Shown piece after piece: positions 1 to 7,357 of a stretch of DNA of 64,000 nucleotides (positions are counted from its first letter, which is position 1; each line of letters opens with the position of its first letter). The DNA comes from Pseudoalteromonas sp. EB27 (GTDB lineage: Bacteria; Pseudomonadota; Gammaproteobacteria; Enterobacterales; Alteromonadaceae). The translations under genes were made by a program, and so were the position numbers. The stretch is taken from positions 186,001 through 250,000 of the forward strand of contig NZ_MTQD01000001.1 of the NCBI RefSeq assembly GCF_001974875.1. Reading direction: 5' to 3'. The notes under the pieces are model-generated. The model did no database searches and was not told the DNA's origin. It was given only the letters and a program-made list of their open reading frames with translations.

Positions 1-68
1 ATACTATTGATTACCCAGAACAAAATGAAAACCCAACACCGACTATTTTGACTCCTCAGCGCAACTAA
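1..68 (+). CDS. nadB: L-aspartate oxidase, C-terminal tail (partial)
   Basis: Only the last 21 codons are present, read in the frame whose first full codon is at base 3 and ending at TAA 66-68. The tail reads TIDYP followed by a short linker and TILTPQ, which resembles the end of NadB, where a segment like LHYTLDYP is followed by TxLxP. NadB oxidises aspartate to iminoaspartate in NAD synthesis. Related genomes often place nadB next to sdhE/ygfX, which supports the call. The gene converges on ygfX and their 3' ends overlap by 26 bases. The call rests on a very short tail, so it is moderate. Confidence 0.55.
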   Translation, partial: TIDYPEQNENPTPTILTPQRN

Positions 69-462
69 TCGCGCTTAAAGTAGCACGTTTTAAACGCGCA
101 TAGCTTTGTTTGTTAACACCATTGGCTGAAATTATTAGCCAATGGTTGTTACTAAAACCCTTAATATGCAGCCAAATGCTATTGCCATAAAAGCGGCTTT
201 TTTTACTAATCTCACCCTGGACTTTTAAGCTCCCGCCCTCAAACCTAAATAGCTTAGGCTCTAATATTATAACGCCATCGGTTGGATGAATCGCTAACAC
301 TTTTTGCCAAACTACAAAACCAGCGGTCACATTCATTACTAAGCAAAAAATAATGGCTAATACTGAACTTAAAAATAGGCATAATATTAAACCGAGTATA
401 CAAAAAAAGACCACAATAGGTTTGTGGTCAGCTTTATTATTTGTAACCGTAAACCTATACAC
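43..462 (-). CDS. ygfX: YgfX (CptA) family membrane protein
   Basis: A 139-residue inner-membrane protein with a hydrophobic hairpin over residues 17-52 and a soluble C-terminal domain, the layout of the YgfX family. In E. coli ygfX is co-transcribed with sdhE (ygfY); proposed roles include a toxin-like effect on MreB/FtsZ and partnership with SdhE. The start is GTG, and the bases GTGTATAG carry both this start and the stop of sdhE, an 8-base overlap implying translational coupling. Overall sequence similarity to E. coli YgfX looks low, so the call leans on topology and on the neighbour. Confidence 0.7.
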   Translation of the reverse strand: MYRFTVTNNKADHKPIVVFFCILGLILCLFLSSVLAIIFCLVMNVTAGFVVWQKVLAIHPTDGVIILEPKLFRFEGGSLKVQGEISKKSRFYGNSIWLHIKGFSNNHWLIISANGVNKQSYARLKRATLSAISCAEESK

Positions 463-706
463 GAACTCGGTCTAAGATAAGCTGAACCATGCTATTTAGT
501 TGCTCATCTTTACATTCTTGATGGCCCATAAACCATGCAAATAAATCAGGATCTTCTTCTGTGAGCAAACGCTGAAAGATAGCTTGCTGCTCTGCGTTTA
601 AAGAGTCGTATGCTTCTTCTACAAACGGCATAAACAAAACATCTAGCTCTAACATGCCACGACGACAGGCCCAACGAATACGTGCTTTACTATGAATTTC
701 AACCAT
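455..706 (-). CDS. sdhE: FAD assembly factor SdhE
   Basis: An 83-residue protein with the RGMLELD signature (R-G-x-x-E) near residue 10, the segment SdhE uses to help insert FAD covalently into succinate dehydrogenase and fumarate reductase flavoproteins. The length fits the family (about 85-95 residues). A longer reading frame exists upstream, but I place the start at ATG 706 because a GAGG motif lies seven bases before it and family members begin close to the conserved arginine-rich segment. It overlaps ygfX downstream and diverges from ygfZ, the E. coli arrangement. Confidence 0.9.
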   Translation of the reverse strand: MVEIHSKARIRWACRRGMLELDVLFMPFVEEAYDSLNAEQQAIFQRLLTEEDPDLFAWFMGHQECKDEQLNSMVQLILDRVRV

Positions 707-870
707 TTTAAACCTCATACTTAATTGACTTAAGTTTAACAAACACAAGCCTATTTAGCAGCTATTAATCTCTTATTAAACAATAAACCCGCACCAATAA
801 GCGCTTGTCTGTACCATACGTAACAACTGCGTTATTATGTCACTTCATTTATATTGCAAAGAAGGTTTTT

Positions 871-1782
871 ATGTCGAGCGTTTATGCATGTCCGTTATCT
901 CATCAACTTATTAGCCTCTCAGGCGCTGATAAATTATCTTATTTACACGGGCAAATCACTCAAGATCTAAATAAATTAACCAGCAGTAATTATTTGTGGG
1001 CTGGCCATTGCAGCGCTAAAGGTAAACTTTGGGGCGTATTTAAATTATTTTCTTATCAAGACAGCTACTACCTTACAGGCAGCGAAAACGAAGTAGAAAA
1101 ATCGTTAGCTGAGCTAAAAAAGTATGCCGTATTTGCAAAAGTTGACATTAGTGCATGCACAAAGCGATTAATTGGTCTCATTGGTGATGATTTATCGGAT
1201 GTACTCGCACAACTTGATATTAACTTTGAAGGTGATGCGAGCGCGTGTGACTTTGAAAACGGGAAAGCACTAAAATTAGCTGATAACCGTGTTTTATTAA
1301 TGGTTGATAGTCAGTTTAGTATGCCTGATGACGTATCTACACTTGATAACGAAGCTCCTTGGCAACAAGCATCTATGCTTGCAGGTGAACCTCAGTTAAG
1401 TGCAGATGCAATTGGCGAGTATGTTCCTCAAATGGTAAACCTACATGCTATTGGCGGTATAAGCTTTAAAAAAGGGTGTTATACCGGTCAAGAAACTGTG
1501 GCTCGCATGAAGTACCTAGGTAAAAATAAGCGTGCAATGTATATAGTCTCAGGTCAAAGCGAAGGGATACTTTCAGAGCCTGATTTGGAAACCCAATTAG
1601 GCGAAAACTGGCGCCGTGCGGGTAAACTTATTGCACAAAGCTTTAATGAACAAACAAAAAAATTAACCGGCCTTGTTGTGTTGCCAAACGATACTGATGT
1701 AACTCAGGTACTTCGTGCAAAACACACACCTCAGGTGGAGCTAAGCATTCTGCCTCTACCCTACTCTCTTGAAGATGAATAA
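871..1782 (+). CDS. ygfZ: tRNA-modifying protein YgfZ (folate-binding, GcvT-like)
   Basis: A 303-residue cytoplasmic protein with the family hallmark KKGCYTGQE, including the conserved cysteine, and an N-terminal GcvT-like fold (HGQITQD near residue 30). YgfZ binds folate and supports Fe-S enzymes such as the tRNA thiotransferase MiaB. The frame extends upstream to 805, but ATG 871 has a strong GAAGG five bases before it and yields the usual length. It diverges from sdhE, sharing a 164-base control region, and is followed after 12 bases by the FKBP gene, so the two probably form one transcript. Confidence 0.92.
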   Translation: MSSVYACPLSHQLISLSGADKLSYLHGQITQDLNKLTSSNYLWAGHCSAKGKLWGVFKLFSYQDSYYLTGSENEVEKSLAELKKYAVFAKVDISACTKRLIGLIGDDLSDVLAQLDINFEGDASACDFENGKALKLADNRVLLMVDSQFSMPDDVSTLDNEAPWQQASMLAGEPQLSADAIGEYVPQMVNLHAIGGISFKKGCYTGQETVARMKYLGKNKRAMYIVSGQSEGILSEPDLETQLGENWRRAGKLIAQSFNEQTKKLTGLVVLPNDTDVTQVLRAKHTPQVELSILPLPYSLEDE

Positions 1783-1794
1783 ATAGGAATGACT

Positions 1795-2280
1795 ATGATC
1801 GTTGCGGCAAACAAAGTGGTAAAAATGCATTATTCGGTAATGGATAATGATGGCAATAGCATTGATAATTCGTTCGGTGGTGAGCCACTACACTTTATCA
1901 TTGGCACAGGCTACTTAATTTCAGGCCTAGAAAATGCTTTGCAAGGCAAACAACCAGGCGACACACTTAGCGTAAAAGTTGAACCTGATGAAGGTTATGG
2001 CGAACGCCACGATAACCTAATGCAAGCTGTACCTAAGTCGATGTTTGAAGGTATGGAAATTGAAGTCGGCATGCAATTTCGTGCATCAACAGACGATGGT
2101 GACCAATCAGTAATGATCATCGATATCCAAGATGAAGAAGTTATTGTAGATGGTAATAACCCACTTGCAGGCATAACACTTAACTTTGATGTGGAAATAC
2201 TAGAAGTACGTGATGCAACCGAAGAAGAACTTACTCATGGTCATGTACATGGTGAAGGTGGGTGTGGTCACGACCACTAA
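1795..2280 (+). CDS. slyD: FKBP-type peptidyl-prolyl isomerase, SlyD-like
   Basis: A 161-residue cytoplasmic FKBP with an insert-in-flap domain as in SlyD: the N-terminal half has the FKBP core (GxGxLISGLExAL, then EPDEGYGE), followed by the flap and a short histidine-rich tail with one Cys (HGHVHGEGGCGHDH), a reduced form of the SlyD metal-binding tail. Expected activity is prolyl cis-trans isomerisation and chaperoning, with nickel binding possible. Two ATGs are available; the one at 1795 is preferred because AGGA lies six bases before it, while it abuts the ATG at 1789. The gene follows ygfZ closely. FkpB is an alternative, but the His-rich tail argues for SlyD. Confidence 0.85.
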   Translation: MIVAANKVVKMHYSVMDNDGNSIDNSFGGEPLHFIIGTGYLISGLENALQGKQPGDTLSVKVEPDEGYGERHDNLMQAVPKSMFEGMEIEVGMQFRASTDDGDQSVMIIDIQDEEVIVDGNNPLAGITLNFDVEILEVRDATEEELTHGHVHGEGGCGHDH

Positions 2281-2298
2281 TACACTGTTATACCAATT

Positions 2299-2325
2299 AA
2301 AAAAAGCGCCTAAGGCGCTTTTTTT
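2299..2325. terminator. Bidirectional rho-independent terminator
   Basis: A GCGCC/GGCGC stem is extended by an A-run on the left and a T-run on the right, so it can end transcripts from both sides. It serves the FKBP gene from the left and the convergent membrane-protein gene from the right; the stop codon of the latter (2324-2326) lies in the T-run. Confidence 0.85.
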
Positions 2326-2806
2326 ATATCATATTGTTGCGCTTAACTGTTTCAGTTTTTGCCTTACTAGGCAGCGCGATTGATACATTCTTTTCTTTTA
2401 AAGCGGCTAGTAAACCTTTTTGATCGTTTGTGCCAACTCGATACAAAGTGCCATCTTTAAGCGTTAGCTGTATTGCACTAAAGCCAGATACTGTATACAC
2501 CCAACCATCGTGAGTAATTCGCATACCAATACCGTGTCTGTAAGAGTTTTGAACTGCCTTAGCTTCTACTACTTCGCCAAGCTCAATGCTTTGCCCTGCA
2601 ACGCCTGGACCAAACGCCCAGCTAATTTTTTTATCATCTACTTTTACTGTTAGACCATGGAACAAAAAGCCCACCAGCACTAAAATCCCAGTAAATATCA
2701 TTAAAGGTCCATCAGCGCCTAACAAGTTCCATGCAAGCGCTACAAAACCGCCTATCCACGCTAATACAAAAAAGATAAACACCGCATACTGTTTATGCTG
2801 ATACAT
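2324..2806 (-). CDS. Uncharacterised two-helix membrane protein with PH-like C-terminal domain
   Basis: A 160-residue protein: a pair of hydrophobic helices (about residues 9-30 and 34-53), then a soluble domain of alternating beta-type segments (VKVDDKKISWAFG, LTLKDGTLYRVGT) that looks like the bacterial PH-like domains found after short membrane hairpins. I do not recognise a named family. ATG 2806 is chosen over an earlier frame start because GAGA sits six bases before it and the peptide then begins at the membrane segment. It lies 25 bases downstream of the DUF481 gene on the same strand, so the two may be co-transcribed. Confidence 0.7.
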   Translation of the reverse strand: MYQHKQYAVFIFFVLAWIGGFVALAWNLLGADGPLMIFTGILVLVGFLFHGLTVKVDDKKISWAFGPGVAGQSIELGEVVEAKAVQNSYRHGIGMRITHDGWVYTVSGFSAIQLTLKDGTLYRVGTNDQKGLLAALKEKNVSIALPSKAKTETVKRNNMI

Positions 2807-2831
2807 AATATTCTCTAAATTAAATAAATAC

Positions 2832-3644
2832 TTAAAAGCTGTACACCAATGTAGCACTCAGCTCTGAGTCAAACTTGAGTTTATCATCTTCGGGTTTTGA
2901 ATTATAACGATACATATAGGTAAATTTGAGTGATACCGCGCCAATCACTTGGCTTATCAGTGCGGTTTCCGATTTTAAGCGAGAATTAAGACCTGAAAGC
3001 GACTGCTCTATACTCACATCTTGATTAAAACGAGTACGCTTAGAAACCAAACGTTCCCACTGCATTGCAACACGTACTAAATAACCGGTTTTATTGATTT
3101 CATCTTCGCTCACATCCGAATCTTCATCAGCTACTGAACGATATAAACCAGGTCCTATATCAATATCTACTTTGTTTTTAGAGCCTTGATATACACGCGC
3201 ACCGTAGCCTGTCGCCACCGTACTTTTAAAATCAAGTCCACTAAACTCATCTTCTTCGTAATCGCCGTAAATAAAAAATGAAGAGTTTTTAACACCTACT
3301 TTATAGTTACCTTGCGCTGATACAAAAATACGATTAGCTGTCACATCAGTGCCACCGCTTTCGTCGTTCTCATCGCGCTTATAAAGAGAGTCTATTTTGA
3401 ATTGGTTACGCCACTTTTCAAAGTCTTGATATAAATTACCTTTGAGCTTAAAACTGGTCGAATTGGTGTTACCTTTGCTTAGAATAAAGCCAAATTCGGT
3501 ATCGCCGTAAAACATTTCACCTTTGTGTAACTCATGAATTTCTTCATCAGAGAGCTTGCCATATTCATGAAAATCTTCAAATGGATCAACGGCCCAACTT
3601 GGGCAGCTAATTATTAAAAAAATTAAAAATAAATACTTACGCAC
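2832..3644 (-). CDS. DUF481 family outer-membrane beta-barrel protein
   Basis: A 270-residue exported protein. The signal peptide (RKYLFLIFLIISCPSWA, cleavage before VD) is followed by repeated amphipathic beta strands (TEFGFILSKGNTNSTSFKLK, FKLKGNLY, ATGYGARVY) and a C-terminal aromatic residue (LVYSF), the pattern of outer-membrane barrels. The GNTNSTS motif and overall plan match DUF481 / YdiY-type 'salt-induced' outer-membrane proteins, whose function is unknown. A GTG at 3644 is preferred over the upstream GTG at 3662 because it follows a purine-rich GAGAG and starts just before the signal peptide. Confidence 0.82.
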   Translation of the reverse strand: MRKYLFLIFLIISCPSWAVDPFEDFHEYGKLSDEEIHELHKGEMFYGDTEFGFILSKGNTNSTSFKLKGNLYQDFEKWRNQFKIDSLYKRDENDESGGTDVTANRIFVSAQGNYKVGVKNSSFFIYGDYEEDEFSGLDFKSTVATGYGARVYQGSKNKVDIDIGPGLYRSVADEDSDVSEDEINKTGYLVRVAMQWERLVSKRTRFNQDVSIEQSLSGLNSRLKSETALISQVIGAVSLKFTYMYRYNSKPEDDKLKFDSELSATLVYSF

Positions 3645-3686
3645 AACACTCTCTCTGCACACAATTATAAAAATAAGCAGTATTGC

Positions 3687-4007
3687 TTATTCAGTTTCTT
3701 TCCATAAAATATGACAAAACGGAGCATCTTTATCACGACTAATCAAAATTTTAGCAAACAAAACATCATCATTTTCAAATTCTAAACCAACCAACACCTG
3801 AATAAAGTGCTCTGGCTCTATTTCAAGGGCTACAAAGTCTTGCCACTGATCATCTGGCTCGTCTTCTTCAATGAAGCCTAGGTCTTCTCTAAACTCATTA
3901 AAGTCTTCAACATCTTTTTCACTCAAGTTATTTGGCGCTAACTCTAAAAAAATATCATAAGCTTGGTGAGTAGCTTCTTCTACCGTATATAAACGTGGAC
4001 CCGACAT
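3687..4007 (-). CDS. yciU: Acidic YciU/HI1450 family protein (DUF440, putative dsDNA mimic)
   Basis: A 106-residue, strongly acidic cytoplasmic protein. Its layout matches the YciU/HI1450 family: an N-terminal QAYDIFLELAxxNL, an acidic centre (EEDEPDDQW), and a C-terminal FAKILISRDKD...CHILWKE. HI1450 is thought to mimic double-stranded DNA and bind HU-type proteins; that role is inferred by homology. The gene stands alone, with 42 bases to the DUF481 gene downstream and a long AT-rich gap upstream that probably holds its promoter. Confidence 0.88.
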   Translation of the reverse strand: MSGPRLYTVEEATHQAYDIFLELAPNNLSEKDVEDFNEFREDLGFIEEDEPDDQWQDFVALEIEPEHFIQVLVGLEFENDDVLFAKILISRDKDAPFCHILWKETE

Positions 4008-4375
4008 ATGTGCTTAACCTTAAGCTTTTAAGTTGGACTATATTATCAAATCTCATCATCATTTTGATAAAAAAAAGCCTAAAACACTGACTTTTTTGTA
4101 ACCGAGTCATGCTTTATTTAGCATACAACTAAAACAACAAACAAAAATTCACCTAACCCATTGAATATAAAGGTTACTTTTTATAATTTAAGCTTAAAAT
4201 AACAACGTGAAGAATTTTATTATCTCAAGTTCTAATTATTTAGCTTTTTCTCATCTAAAACCAATTTATTAAGACTACAGCTTTAGAAATAAATTCCATT
4301 TATTTAAGAAATACCGTCACTTTACTTAATTCCTATAACAACATAAGCTCAAGCAACAGGTCAGAGGAGTGTGTA
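4008..4375. other. AT-rich intergenic region between divergent genes
   Basis: A 368-base gap between yciU (leftward) and the crotonase gene (rightward). I see no ORF, RNA gene or strong hairpin. It is very AT-rich and presumably contains both promoters. The only clear signal is GAGG eight bases before the crotonase ATG. Confidence 0.5.
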
Positions 4376-5167
4376 ATGATAAAACTAGAAAAACAAAATG
4401 GCATTGCAACTGTCACGCTTAGCAGAGCAAAAAAACAAAATGCATTAAGCTTTGAAATGTTTGTAGAGCTAAACAAAGCCATTAAAAATATAAAAAGAGA
4501 TCGCAGTATTCGTGCTGTGGTAATAAAAGGCGATGGCGAGCATTTTTGTGCAGGCCTTGATATATCTGCAGTAATGGCTACACCAATGAACATAGTGAAA
4601 TTATTGCTTAAATGGTTACCTGGCAATCAAAATTTAGCGCAAAAAGTAGTATTAGGCTGGCAGTCACTGAGTGTGCCCGTTATTGCACAAATTGATGGCA
4701 ACTGTTTAGGAGGGGGCTTACAAATAGCACTAGGTGCCGATTACAGAATTGTTCATGTTGACGCCAAGCTTGCCATTATGGAAGCACGCTGGGGGCTGTG
4801 CCCCGATATGGGCGCAAATGTAATGATGAGCGGTTTAGTTAAACGCGACCAAGCACTTTGGCTTGCAAGCCACGCAAACCCAATCACAGCACAACAAGCA
4901 AATGAGCTAGGTTTGGTTACTCAGCTTACCGATGATACTCAACAAGCCACGCAAAACATGCTCAATACATTACTCGAGCGCTCACCCGATACGCTTGCTG
5001 CTATTAAACGTGTTACACAACTTAGCTATAAACCAAACCAACGAAAAATACTCGCTAAAGAAACCTTCAGCCAAATTCGCTTATTGCTAAACCCAAACAC
5101 TAAAAAAGCAATTGCTAAAGCAAAAGGAAAAGCGGACATAACCTACGCAGATACAAAGCACTGGTAG
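4376..5167 (+). CDS. Enoyl-CoA hydratase/isomerase (crotonase) family protein
   Basis: A 263-residue cytoplasmic crotonase-fold enzyme. The oxyanion-hole segments are visible: HFCAGLDI near residue 60 and GNCLGGGLQIALGADYRI near 108-125. The catalytic region reads MEARWGLCPDMG; an acidic residue in that PDMG loop is typical of the dienoyl-CoA isomerase-like branch rather than classic hydratases, so the reaction may be double-bond isomerisation. The exact substrate cannot be read. A GAGG motif eight bases upstream supports this ATG. It stands alone ahead of lrgAB. Confidence 0.88.
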   Translation: MIKLEKQNGIATVTLSRAKKQNALSFEMFVELNKAIKNIKRDRSIRAVVIKGDGEHFCAGLDISAVMATPMNIVKLLLKWLPGNQNLAQKVVLGWQSLSVPVIAQIDGNCLGGGLQIALGADYRIVHVDAKLAIMEARWGLCPDMGANVMMSGLVKRDQALWLASHANPITAQQANELGLVTQLTDDTQQATQNMLNTLLERSPDTLAAIKRVTQLSYKPNQRKILAKETFSQIRLLLNPNTKKAIAKAKGKADITYADTKHW

Positions 5168-5230
5168 ACAATGCATAAAAGAGTTTGATTTGTTAAAGTT
5201 AAGCTCTTATCTTTTCTGTGAGCCACTTTG

Positions 5231-5584
5231 ATGAAATATCTGCTCAGTAGCGCTATTATTTTACTATGTTTAGCCTGCGCTAAACTCATTATGCACTTTA
5301 TTGGTGGAAGCTTTCCTGCACCGTTACTCGCTATGGTTATTTTATTAGTTTTACTCTTATCGGGTATTGTAAAAGAGCAACATGTAAAACCATGCGCTTC
5401 CCCTATTTTAAATATTATGCCTATATTTTTCATTCCTGCGGGTGTGGGATTTATTGAACATCTCGGCCTTATAAAATCGCACTGGGCATTTTTAGCATCA
5501 GTTGTGTTGCTAGTTCCTATAACTACCTTATTGCTTGTTAGCAGTGTAATTGCGTACTTTAAGGGGAGAGAAAATAATGACTGA
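5231..5584 (+). CDS. lrgA: CidA/LrgA family membrane protein
   Basis: A 117-residue polytopic protein with four hydrophobic helices and the family segment FIGGSFPAPLLAMVILLVLLL followed by a short polar loop. LrgA/CidA proteins are holin-like and work with LrgB/CidB; proposed roles include murein-hydrolase control and export of small metabolites such as pyruvate. The frame also offers TTG at 5228, but ATG 5231 is the natural start. It overlaps lrgB by 8 bases, showing a coupled operon. Confidence 0.85.
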   Translation: MKYLLSSAIILLCLACAKLIMHFIGGSFPAPLLAMVILLVLLLSGIVKEQHVKPCASPILNIMPIFFIPAGVGFIEHLGLIKSHWAFLASVVLLVPITTLLLVSSVIAYFKGRENND

Positions 5585-6320
5585 TTTTACTTTTTCCGCT
5601 ATTTCAGAGCTACAGCCTACTTTATGGTGGCTAAGTATTCCTTTTATAATTGCATTGTTTTTAGCACTAAGGGCCGTAAACCAAAGTATAAAAAACAGCG
5701 TATTAAAATCGCTCACCAACCCCGTATTTTTAAGTATTAGTATTATCGCTTTATTCCTCGTTAATCTAAATTTGCCTTATACGCAATTTGCCACGCACAG
5801 CAAATTACTAAGCTGGTTATTAGAGCCCGCAATTGTGGCTTTAGCACTTCCGCTATATCAACAGTTTACACACGTACGAAAAAATCTATTACTTATAGTC
5901 GCAACATGTAGCTTAGGTATTGTTAACGCAACCATTGTGGCATTTTTGCTAAGCATATTATTTAATGCGCCAGCGCAGCTAAGTGCATCTGTTGCCGCAC
6001 TCAGTGTCACTACACCTATATCTTTAATCGTCACTGATTCATTGGGTGGAATCAGTTCACTTGCTGCAGCTTTAGTTATTTTTATTGGTTTACTAGGGGC
6101 TTTATTTGGTTTTATGCTTTTTAAACTCGTTAATATTTTTAATCACGAATCTCAAGGCGTTGCCATGGGCACAGCTTGTCATGCAATTGGGACTGCCGCT
6201 GCTATTGCCGAGCATCCAAAAGTTGGCGCTTACTCATCGGTTGCAATGGCGCTAAGCGCTTTACTAACAGCGATTATAGTACCGCTGTTATATCCATTTT
6301 TAGTCAACATTTTGCTATAG
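5577..6320 (+). CDS. lrgB: CidB/LrgB family membrane protein
   Basis: A 247-residue inner-membrane protein with six or seven hydrophobic helices and the LrgB-type conserved stretches SVTTPISLIVTDSLGG and GTACHAIGTAAAIA near residues 150 and 205. It is the obligate partner of LrgA in the holin/antiholin-like pair. ATG 5577 is preferred because AAGGGGAGAG lies just before it and overlaps the end of lrgA; the frame's earlier start lies inside lrgA. A small MscS-type channel gene follows after 38 bases. Confidence 0.88.
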   Translation: MTDFTFSAISELQPTLWWLSIPFIIALFLALRAVNQSIKNSVLKSLTNPVFLSISIIALFLVNLNLPYTQFATHSKLLSWLLEPAIVALALPLYQQFTHVRKNLLLIVATCSLGIVNATIVAFLLSILFNAPAQLSASVAALSVTTPISLIVTDSLGGISSLAAALVIFIGLLGALFGFMLFKLVNIFNHESQGVAMGTACHAIGTAAAIAEHPKVGAYSSVAMALSALLTAIIVPLLYPFLVNILL

Positions 6321-6358
6321 TTGGAAAAATACAACATAGCCCTAACATAGAGCGCTTT

Positions 6359-7195
6359 ATGATCAGTTCTGAAATCGAACAGTTTGAAAAATATTACACC
6401 ATGCTTACTGAGTATATGGTTACCTACAGTATGCAAATTGTCGGTGCTATTTTTATCGTCCTCATTGGTTTGTGGATAGCGCAAAAGCTTGCCAAATTTG
6501 TAGCTGCGTTAATGACCCGCCATAATGTTGACATTACGCTCACTAACTTTGTCAGTAGCGTAGTAAAAGTACTGCTAATTGTAATGGTTATAATTATTGC
6601 ACTTGGCAAAATAGGTATCAGCGTTACGCCATTTGTAGCAGCTATTGGTGCAGCATCTTTAGGTGCAGGTTTAGCACTGCAAGGCATGCTTTCTAACTAT
6701 GGTGCGGGTCTAGCCATTATAGCCACTCGACCTTTTGTTGTTGGTGATACTATTGAAGTTAAAAATGTAAGCGGCCAAGTTAAAACAATTGAGCTTGGCT
6801 ACACTATTTTAATCAATGAAGAAAAAGTAGAAATTACTATTCCTAATAAGCACATAGTGGGTGAAATACTTCATAACTCATTTAGTTACTCATTGGTCAA
6901 AGGTGAAATAGATATAGCTTATAGTGCATGCTCTGATAACGCGATTAGCCTTATTGAAGACGTACTTAAAGCCCATGAATTAGTCGCGCAAAATCCATTA
7001 TCACAAGTAGGTATTGAGCGTTTTGCTGATAGCGGCGTAACTATTAGTTATAGGTATTGGGTACCTACAACTAAAATTATCGAAACTAAGCTGGCTATTA
7101 ACGGTGGTGTTTATAAAGCAATTAATAATGCGGATATTGAAATCCCATTCCCTCAACGCGTAGTTACCATAAATAAAAGCGATATAGAGTCATAA
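6359..7195 (+). CDS. mscS: Small-conductance mechanosensitive channel (MscS family)
   Basis: A 278-residue channel of the short MscS class. Three transmembrane helices precede the pore-lining TM3, seen as the Gly/Ala-rich segment GAASLGAGLALQGMLSNYGAG near residues 98-118, then the beta domain (RPFVVGDTIEV, IPNK) and the C-terminal alpha/beta domain. It opens when turgor rises, releasing solutes. The open frame extends back into lrgB, but ATG 6359, after a weak GAG, gives the typical N-terminus. Close spacing suggests co-transcription with lrgAB, which would join two membrane-stress functions. Confidence 0.9.
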   Translation: MISSEIEQFEKYYTMLTEYMVTYSMQIVGAIFIVLIGLWIAQKLAKFVAALMTRHNVDITLTNFVSSVVKVLLIVMVIIIALGKIGISVTPFVAAIGAASLGAGLALQGMLSNYGAGLAIIATRPFVVGDTIEVKNVSGQVKTIELGYTILINEEKVEITIPNKHIVGEILHNSFSYSLVKGEIDIAYSACSDNAISLIEDVLKAHELVAQNPLSQVGIERFADSGVTISYRYWVPTTKIIETKLAINGGVYKAINNADIEIPFPQRVVTINKSDIES

Positions 7196-7201
7196 AACTC
7201 G

Positions 7202-7229
7202 GTGGGTAACTCAATATTGAATTGCCCAC
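7202..7229. terminator. Inverted repeat after mscS, possible terminator
   Basis: GTGGG pairs with CCCAC and the interior around CAATATTG continues the symmetry with one mismatch and one wobble. It starts seven bases past the mscS stop but no T-run follows, so it may be a weak terminator or an mRNA end-stabilising hairpin. Confidence 0.4.
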
Positions 7230-7357
7230 ATCAATAAACCACTTTTACTGCGTAAAAACTCCTTATCTGTTTGTTATTTTATCTGTAATATAAAGACTTA
7301 GTTAAAAAAGTCGGCAAATCACTCGCTTTAATTACATAATAACAATAATGAGCCATT

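Noticed and set aside
805..870. Longer N-terminus for YgfZ
   Set aside because: The extension lacks a ribosome-binding site, while ATG 871 has GAAGG and gives the normal family length.
2281..2295. TTATACCAATT next to the FKBP terminator as an end of the MITE-like element at 47905
   Set aside because: Only this short sequence matches; the rest of the element and its other end are absent, so it may be a remnant or chance.
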